This document shows positions 57,851-64,000 of a stretch of DNA of 64,000 nucleotides, piece by piece. Position 1 is the first letter of the stretch, and every line of letters starts with the position of its first letter. The DNA is taken from assembly GCA_016125155.1 (NCBI GenBank), contig WGMI01000003.1:155236-219235 (forward strand), given 5' to 3'. This stretch comes from a bacterium. GTDB taxonomy: Bacteria > Bacteroidota > Bacteroidia > Flavobacteriales > Schleiferiaceae. A program made the position numbers and the translations under genes. The notes under the pieces are model-generated. The model was given only the letters and a program-made list of their open reading frames with translations. It searched no databases and was not told the origin of the DNA.

Positions 57851-60800
57851 ATGGAATGTTGTTTCTGCATGTCGCTGAGGAAGTTCTTGTCGGTTGCCGC
57901 CATCGGTTGTGGACTTTCGGGGTCTGTGCTGGCCCAAAACGCTCGTCTGCATCTGCGACCCGGGGTGCTGGAAGTTCCTCGCTCCGCTCATATTGAGTTC
58001 AATGCTTCCACGATCGATGCGCTCGATGGGCGATGTAGGGGCATTTTGGTCTTTACGGAAATTCCCGATCAAGAAGCCCAAAAACAATGGCAAACTCTGG
58101 GTTTGCGCTTCGATGCCTACCTTCCCGACAGGGCTTATCAGGTGTCGTTTGCGCCCGAGTTGGTCTCGGAACTCCAAAGGCGCTCTGCGGAGTGGGTGGC
58201 GTTTGTCGCCTTGTCGCCAGAATTCAAAATTCAGCCCGAACTCAGTGCGGGCGATGTGCATCCCGATGCGCGGTCTGTGGAGGGCCACCTTCGGGTTTGG
58301 GTACATGTTGATCGGGCGCTCGGTGCCCGAGGAGCCCTTGAGGCCATTCAAGCCGTTGGAGGGCGCCCTGATCCGCTTCCCGGCAGCGAACCGCATTGCA
58401 TGTCGGCATGGATTCCTTCGGCCCAGCTCCGCGCCTTGGCGGCTTTGCCCCGAGTGCGTTTTATCGAGGCCTTTGACCCGGTTCAGGAAGCCGAGAACCT
58501 CAATGGCCGCGCCATGCACAGGGTGTCTTCCGTTCAGCCCGGGGTCGGGCTCGGCTACGACGGCAGCACGGTGCGCGTCGGTTTGGGAGACGACGGTGCC
58601 ATAGGCCCCCACCCCGATTATCAAGGGCGGATTGTATACGATCGCAGCAGCGCGAGCAGCGGCGACCACGGCGATCACGTGGCCGGAACCATTTTTGGCG
58701 CGGGCAATGTCGATCCCGACGGGATGGGGATGGCACCCGGGGCAGAAATGGTCTATTCGAGTTTTCCGGGCAACTACAACAACATCGATGCGGACTACGT
58801 CAACTACAATGTGCGCATTACCTCCTCGAGCTATGGATCCACCTGCAACGGGGGCTATACCAGTACTTCTCAGCAACTCGATCAGGACATCGTATCGAAT
58901 CCAAAGCTGATGCACGTGTTTTCGGCGGGCAATTCGGGCAGTTCGGATTGTGGTTATGGGGCCGGAGCGGGATGGGGCAATATCACCGGTGGGCACAAAG
59001 CGGGAAAGAACGTGATCGCCGTGGCCAATTTGACCTCGAGCGATGTGGTGAGTTCGAGTTCGAGCCGGGGCCCCTCGGCCGACGGTCGGATCAAGCCGGA
59101 TGTCAGTGCGTTGGGGACCAGCGTATACTCTAGTGTGACCCCTCAGACCTATGCTTCCTACTCGGGAACCTCGATGGCCTGCCCAGGGGTTTCAGGCAGT
59201 TTGGCTGTTTTGGCCCAAGCGTTTAAAGTCACCCAAGGGAGCGAACCCGATGGGGGTTTGCTCAAGGCGATTTTGATGAATACCGCCCAAGATCTGGGCA
59301 ACGCCGGCCCCGACTTTATCCACGGCTACGGTCGTATCGACGTTCGCAAGGCCATAGAACTGATCGAAAACGGACAATATCTGACCGGGAGCATCGGTCA
59401 GGGAGGGAACCAGACCCACAACATTCCTTTGCCTGCGGGCGTCGCGCGGTTAAAAGTGATGGTCTATTGGACAGACCCTGCCGGAAATCCGCTGAGCGCT
59501 AAGGCTTTAGTCAACGACCTCAATACCTCGCTCAGCAACGGTGGCGGAGCTCCGCTCTTGCCGTGGGTGCTCAACCCCACGCCCAATGCGGTCAGTTTGG
59601 CCGCTCCGGCGGTACGGGCGGTTGACAGCCTCAACAATGCCGAGCAAATCACAGTCGACAATCCCGGAGTGGGAACTCGCACTTTGACCGTTTTGGGGAG
59701 CAGCATTCCCGTGGGACCTCAGACCTACTATGTCGTGTACGGTTACGAATACGACGCAGTCCATCTCGACTATCCTGCGACGGGCACGGTGCTGGAACCG
59801 GGTCAAACTACCCAAATTCGCTGGAGTGCCTCGAGCAGCAGCACCGCTTTCAGCATTCAGTATTCGACCAACGACGGATCGAGTTGGACCACCCTTTTTA
59901 TCCCTGTATCGGGCAGCCGCATGCAAAGTTGGACCGTGCCTGCCACGGCCACGTCCAAAGCGCGTTTGCGAATTACCCGTGGGGCGCAAACCCATACCAC
60001 CGAACCTTTTGTGGTATTGGGTCAGCCCACAGTATCGCTTCAATGGGCTTGTCAAGACAGTGTGAGTTTGAGCTGGACCAGCGTTTCCGGAGCCGTTGCC
60101 TACGATGTGTTGCGGCTGGGCACCCGCTATATGGACTCCCTCGTTCGGGTAACGGGCACCACCTTGGTACTCAACGGTCAACCGAGTTCCGAGCAGTGGT
60201 ATAGCGTTCGTCCGGTGATGGCCGATGGAACCCAAGGCAAGCGGGCTTATTCGGTACGCCGCCCTTCTGGCAACTTCAACTGTCTGGCAATCTGCCCAGT
60301 AGCCAATTTGCCCTACCAATGCGACTTTGAAGCCAACGAATTCGACTGCTGGCAATCGAGCAACAGCACTTTTGCCTACCTCAAAACCGATTGCCCTGCG
60401 GCCGGAAACAACGAAATCACCGTCTACGGTCAGGCGGGACTCTATCTGCAGAGCCCGCAACTCAACGGCAGTGGACAGGGCAATGTATGGATCAGGTATC
60501 GCTATTACGACCCCACCGCTTCGGCCTGTGGAGAAAACGCCGATGCCGGAGACCAAGTTCAATTGGGCTGGGTCAATGCCTCAGGCGTATTTGCAGCATT
60601 AAAGACCTACGATGGCGCTTCGGGTCCGGCCAGTCCGACATGGGACAGCGTTCAGGTGAATGTGTCCGGGAATGCCACGTTCCGCGTGCGGGTTCAGATG
60701 CTGACCGGCAGCGGGTCGAGCTTTGACAACTGGTCGTTCGACGATTTCGGGGTACGCTCCAATGCACCCATTGTGCCTGTGGTGGCCCACGATTCGGTCG

Positions 60801-61870
60801 TGGCTGTCAGCGCTAATATGGTGATGGCCTATGGCCAGCTCTCGGTGCCGGGCACGGGTCTTACCCAGTTGGGCTTCTGTTGGAACACCGCTCCTGCGCC
60901 CACTACGGTCAATTCGACCGCGCTGGCCAACCCGGTCGCGGGTCCGTTTGCACTGCAACTTTTGGCGCTTCAGCCCAGTACGACCTATTACGTCCGTCCT
61001 TTTGCGGTCTACAGCGGGGGCGTGGTCTATGGAACCGAGCGCTCGGTTACGACCTGGTGCACCCATCCCATCAACGTGCAAGTGATCGAAGTCGAAAGCC
61101 CCTTCTGCGCAGGAGACGAAGCCGTAGTGCGCGCGAGCTACAGTGGAGGTCAGGGTGCTAAGAGCATTTTGTGGAGCAACGGGGTCACCACCCGATTCAA
61201 CACCTACACGGCGGGCAGCCATTGGGTGGAAGTCACGGATACGGCAGGATGCACCGGGCGGCGCACTTTTGTCGTCAGCGATCCCCCCGGCACCGCTCAG
61301 GCAACGACCCTGTATCAGGTGTACAAAATGAGCCCGCAAAGCTATTTGCTCAATTGGCAGCCGGTTAGTTTGCCTGTAGGGTCGAGTTTGATTGGCTATC
61401 GGGTGGCCTACCGTCTCCGCGGAACCCAGGCGTTTAACCAACTTCCGCTCACCACGCTGACGAGTGCCATTGTCGATTTTACGGGTTTGGGATTGTGCAG
61501 CGGCAACTACGATTTCACGGTCTACGTGCGCTACAGCGAAGCGGGGACCCCAAAGACCTCGGCTCCGGCCTGTTTCTTGTCCAAGGGGTACAATGCGGGC
61601 AGTTGCAAATCGGAAGGGGTAGACTTCATTGCCGACGAGGTCTTCCATAGAGCCGAACTGTTTCCAAATCCGAGCACCGGACCCGTGGTTTTGACTGGGG
61701 CCATGGGCGAAGAAGTGCGCATTCTCGACGCGGGCGGACGCCTGCTCTGGCGCGGCATTCCGGAATCTGCTGTGCTGGAATGGGATTGGAGTCACTGGGC
61801 TCGAGGGGTATACGTGGTACAGGTAGAGGGCTCCAACGGACCCCAATCGCTCCGGATGATTCTTCAATAA
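57851..61870 (+). CDS. S8 (subtilisin-like) serine peptidase, multidomain, T9SS cargo
   Basis: GDDGAIGPHPDYQGR (Asp region), GDHGDHVAGTIFG (His), YSGTSMACPGVSGSLAVLAQ (Ser); C-terminal ELFPNPSTGPVVLTGAMGEEVRILDAGGRLLWRG...WARGVYVVQVEGSNGPQSLRMILQ. Start may be the ATG at 57869. Confidence 0.92.
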   Translation: MECCFCMSLRKFLSVAAIGCGLSGSVLAQNARLHLRPGVLEVPRSAHIEFNASTIDALDGRCRGILVFTEIPDQEAQKQWQTLGLRFDAYLPDRAYQVSFAPELVSELQRRSAEWVAFVALSPEFKIQPELSAGDVHPDARSVEGHLRVWVHVDRALGARGALEAIQAVGGRPDPLPGSEPHCMSAWIPSAQLRALAALPRVRFIEAFDPVQEAENLNGRAMHRVSSVQPGVGLGYDGSTVRVGLGDDGAIGPHPDYQGRIVYDRSSASSGDHGDHVAGTIFGAGNVDPDGMGMAPGAEMVYSSFPGNYNNIDADYVNYNVRITSSSYGSTCNGGYTSTSQQLDQDIVSNPKLMHVFSAGNSGSSDCGYGAGAGWGNITGGHKAGKNVIAVANLTSSDVVSSSSSRGPSADGRIKPDVSALGTSVYSSVTPQTYASYSGTSMACPGVSGSLAVLAQAFKVTQGSEPDGGLLKAILMNTAQDLGNAGPDFIHGYGRIDVRKAIELIENGQYLTGSIGQGGNQTHNIPLPAGVARLKVMVYWTDPAGNPLSAKALVNDLNTSLSNGGGAPLLPWVLNPTPNAVSLAAPAVRAVDSLNNAEQITVDNPGVGTRTLTVLGSSIPVGPQTYYVVYGYEYDAVHLDYPATGTVLEPGQTTQIRWSASSSSTAFSIQYSTNDGSSWTTLFIPVSGSRMQSWTVPATATSKARLRITRGAQTHTTEPFVVLGQPTVSLQWACQDSVSLSWTSVSGAVAYDVLRLGTRYMDSLVRVTGTTLVLNGQPSSEQWYSVRPVMADGTQGKRAYSVRRPSGNFNCLAICPVANLPYQCDFEANEFDCWQSSNSTFAYLKTDCPAAGNNEITVYGQAGLYLQSPQLNGSGQGNVWIRYRYYDPTASACGENADAGDQVQLGWVNASGVFAALKTYDGASGPASPTWDSVQVNVSGNATFRVRVQMLTGSGSSFDNWSFDDFGVRSNAPIVPVVAHDSVVAVSANMVMAYGQLSVPGTGLTQLGFCWNTAPAPTTVNSTALANPVAGPFALQLLALQPSTTYYVRPFAVYSGGVVYGTERSVTTWCTHPINVQVIEVESPFCAGDEAVVRASYSGGQGAKSILWSNGVTTRFNTYTAGSHWVEVTDTAGCTGRRTFVVSDPPGTAQATTLYQVYKMSPQSYLLNWQPVSLPVGSSLIGYRVAYRLRGTQAFNQLPLTTLTSAIVDFTGLGLCSGNYDFTVYVRYSEAGTPKTSAPACFLSKGYNAGSCKSEGVDFIADEVFHRAELFPNPSTGPVVLTGAMGEEVRILDAGGRLLWRGIPESAVLEWDWSHWARGVYVVQVEGSNGPQSLRMILQ

Positions 61871-61927
61871 GGTATTTCCCGAACTCGACCTCCGTTTCTT
61901 AGCTTCGCCCAACGGCGGAATTCCGCT

Positions 61928-63466
61928 GTGGACCCAACGACCGACCCACCACTGATGCAACAACCGCATGCCAAGCCAAAACCGCGTTTGGGTTTTTGGC
62001 AAATCTGGAATTTGAGCTTTGGCTTTCTCGGAATCCAATTTGGGTTCGCGCTTCAAAACGCCAATGTGAGCCGCATCTTCGAGACCCTTGGGGCGCGTCC
62101 GGAAGAGATTCCGATTCTGTGGTTGGCGGCGCCGGTTACGGGGCTCATTGTGCAGCCCATCATCGGGTTTATGAGCGATCGCACCTGGCATCCTTATTGG
62201 GGAAGGCGCAGACCGTTTTTCCTGATCGGGGCCATTTTGGCCTCATTGGCCCTCGTGGTGATGCCCAATTCGGCGGTGCTTTGGGTGGCTGCGGGCACTT
62301 TGTGGATGATGGACGCCTCGATCAACATCAGCATGGAGCCTTTTCGGGCTTTTGTAGGCGATATGCTGCCCGAAGAGCAGACCACCCGGGGCTTTGCCAT
62401 GCAGAGTTTCTTTATCGGGATTGGGGCCGTGGTGGCGTCCATGCTGCCCTATGTGCTGAGCAATGTGCTCGGGGTCGCGAATACCGCCCCGGAGGGTGAA
62501 GTGCCCCCCTCGGTCAAATGGTCCTTTTACCTGGGAGCCATCGCATTTTTGACCGCAGTGGCTTGGACGGTGTTTACCACCAGAGAGTACCCCCCGGAAG
62601 GAGACGAACCCAAGCCGGGGGAGGAACCCCTCGTGATTCGCTATTCGCCCCGATTCTACGCTTCGGTGGGTCTTGGCCTCCTAGTCTTGGCCGTTGTTTT
62701 GGCGTATGTATTCCACCTGAGGGGATACAAACAAGAACTCTACGTGCTGTCGGGCATTCTCGGGTTGTTTGGCCTGGCCTATGCCGTGTCTTCGATTTGG
62801 ATGAGCCGGGGGTTGTACCGCAATGGCTTCGTGCAGATTGTCCGCGATTTTCAGAACATGCCCCGCACCATGATCGACCTGGCCTTTGTTCAGTTCTTTT
62901 CGTGGTTTGCACTTTTTGCCATGTGGATTTATACCACGAGCGCGGTCACCCTCCACGTTTTTGGCAGCAACGATCCCAGCTCCAAGGCCTACAACGAAGG
63001 AGCTGACTGGGTGGGCGTGTGTTTTGCGGTCTACAATGGGGTGGCCGCTGCGGTGGCCCTGCTATTGCCCGAGTTGGCCAAGCGCACCAGTCGGCGGTTT
63101 ACGCATATGCTCGCCTTGATGAGTGGAGGCTTGGGCTTGGTGTCGATCTACTTTATTAAAGAACCGAATATGCTGCTGCTCAGCATGGTCGGTGTAGGCA
63201 TTGCCTGGGCCTCGATTTTGTCGATTCCCTACGCGATGTTGGCCGGATGTTTGCCCGCCAACAAAATGGGCTACTATATGGGCATTTTCAACTTTTTTAT
63301 TGTGATTCCCCAAATCGTAGCGGCCAGTTTGCTCGGTTTTATGGTCGAGCGGTGGTTCGCCGGGTCTACGGTCCACGCCTTGATTGCGGGCGGGGTGTGC
63401 ATGGGGATTGCGGGGTTGCTCACGCTTCGGGTCCACGACCGGGCCGATGTGCGCCTGCCGATTTAA
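61928..63466 (+). CDS. MFS transporter, SLC45/GPH-like sugar transporter
   Basis: About 12 [99 protein letters not shown]. Confidence 0.88.
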   Translation: MDPTTDPPLMQQPHAKPKPRLGFWQIWNLSFGFLGIQFGFALQNANVSRIFETLGARPEEIPILWLAAPVTGLIVQPIIGFMSDRTWHPYWGRRRPFFLIGAILASLALVVMPNSAVLWVAAGTLWMMDASINISMEPFRAFVGDMLPEEQTTRGFAMQSFFIGIGAVVASMLPYVLSNVLGVANTAPEGEVPPSVKWSFYLGAIAFLTAVAWTVFTTREYPPEGDEPKPGEEPLVIRYSPRFYASVGLGLLVLAVVLAYVFHLRGYKQELYVLSGILGLFGLAYAVSSIWMSRGLYRNGFVQIVRDFQNMPRTMIDLAFVQFFSWFALFAMWIYTTSAVTLHVFGSNDPSSKAYNEGADWVGVCFAVYNGVAAAVALLLPELAKRTSRRFTHMLALMSGGLGLVSIYFIKEPNMLLLSMVGVGIAWASILSIPYAMLAGCLPANKMGYYMGIFNFFIVIPQIVAASLLGFMVERWFAGSTVHALIAGGVCMGIAGLLTLRVHDRADVRLPI

Positions 63467-63492
63467 TAGGGTGTGTTTCCGAAGCTAAGGCT

Positions 63493-63882
63493 TTATCGCC
63501 CTTCGCTTTCGTCCAGCCAACCCCCGCCCAAGGCTTTGTAGAGGTTGACATAGGCCTTGAGCCGCTGGGCTTTGACCTGTTGCTGTTCGAGTTCGGCATC
63601 AAACGCCTGGCGCTGGCTTTCGAGGTATTCGAGATAGCTGGTAACACCCTGATCGTATCTGCGTTGCGATAAAAATTGGGCGTGGAGTGCGGCTTCTACC
63701 CGCCGGTTGACAATGGCCAGTTGGTCGTCAAGGGTGCGGAGTTCGGCCTTGAGGTCTTCGACTTCGCGCAAGGCGTTGAATACCCCGAGTTGGTAGTCAA
63801 GCCGAGCCTGTTCTGCCTGGCTCCGCTCGATGTCGACCTGTCGTTTGAGCTGGTTGAAGTAGTCGATCCTGCTGAATGTCAA
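63493..63882 (-). CDS. TolC-family outer membrane efflux protein, C-terminal part (partial or truncated)
   Basis: NQLKRQVDIERSQAEQARLDYQLGVFNALREVEDLKAELRTLDDQLAIVNRRVEAALHAQFLSQRRYDQGVTSYLEYLESQRQAFDAELEQQQVKAQRLKAYVNLYKALGGGW. The frame stays open to the window end but the upstream translation does not resemble TolC. Confidence 0.8.
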   Translation of the reverse strand: MTFSRIDYFNQLKRQVDIERSQAEQARLDYQLGVFNALREVEDLKAELRTLDDQLAIVNRRVEAALHAQFLSQRRYDQGVTSYLEYLESQRQAFDAELEQQQVKAQRLKAYVNLYKALGGGWLDESEGR

Positions 63883-64000
63883 TTTTTGGAAATAAGGAGG
63901 AAGGATAGTTGATGAGAAAGGGGACGAGGTCTTTTTGGGAGGGCGTTGAGCAGATTTTGTAGCCTTCGGATCAGGTGTAAAAAAGACCTTGGCCCCTGTT

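Noticed and set aside
60599-62191. 530 aa minus-strand ORF opposite the S8 peptidase and MFS gene
   Set aside because: Spans two well-supported plus-strand genes; typical shadow frame of GC-rich coding DNA.
1-64000. CRISPR arrays, tRNA/rRNA genes, intact IS elements, prophage or recognisable defence islands
   Set aside because: Read through all intergenic gaps; no regularly spaced repeats, no TpsiC-like arms, no transposase/integrase motifs and no known defence-gene signatures were seen.

Overview
This 64 kb window looks like ordinary chromosomal DNA from a fairly GC-rich Bacteroidota. The basis is T9SS C-terminal sorting domains, a GldH-like lipoprotein, DUF4270, DUF4292, IPExxxVDY and GH3-family genes, and TAnnTTTG-type -7 promoter boxes. 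About 45 protein-coding genes can be supported, mostly housekeeping: paaZ, lpxH, sodB, rnhA, purN, acpP-fabF-rnc-pyk, purF-like, glmS, panC, dut, gpsA, uvrC, kynurenine-pathway HAO/ACMSD, ricT-like PSP1, PBP1A, scoAB and secA. There are also two T9SS cargo proteins, one a large S8 peptidase. I saw no rRNA, tRNA, CRISPR array, intact transposon or prophage. I did not find a convincing undescribed multi-gene system. The best leads are traces of gene decay that the ORF track does not show: (1) a T9SS sorting-domain remnant with in-frame stops at 34107-34457; (2) a DUF3307 gene broken by a premature stop and two compensating frameshifts, next to an apparently intact SatD-like gene (51541-52269); (3) an N-acetylmuramoyl-L-alanine amidase frameshifted inside its DPGHGG zinc-binding motif (52571-53169); (4) a TolC-like gene whose 5' part does not look like TolC at the window edge. 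A further lead is a recurring arrangement of a -7-like box only 3-4 nt from the start codon, suggesting leaderless mRNAs. All family calls come from reading the translated sequences; no database search was run.
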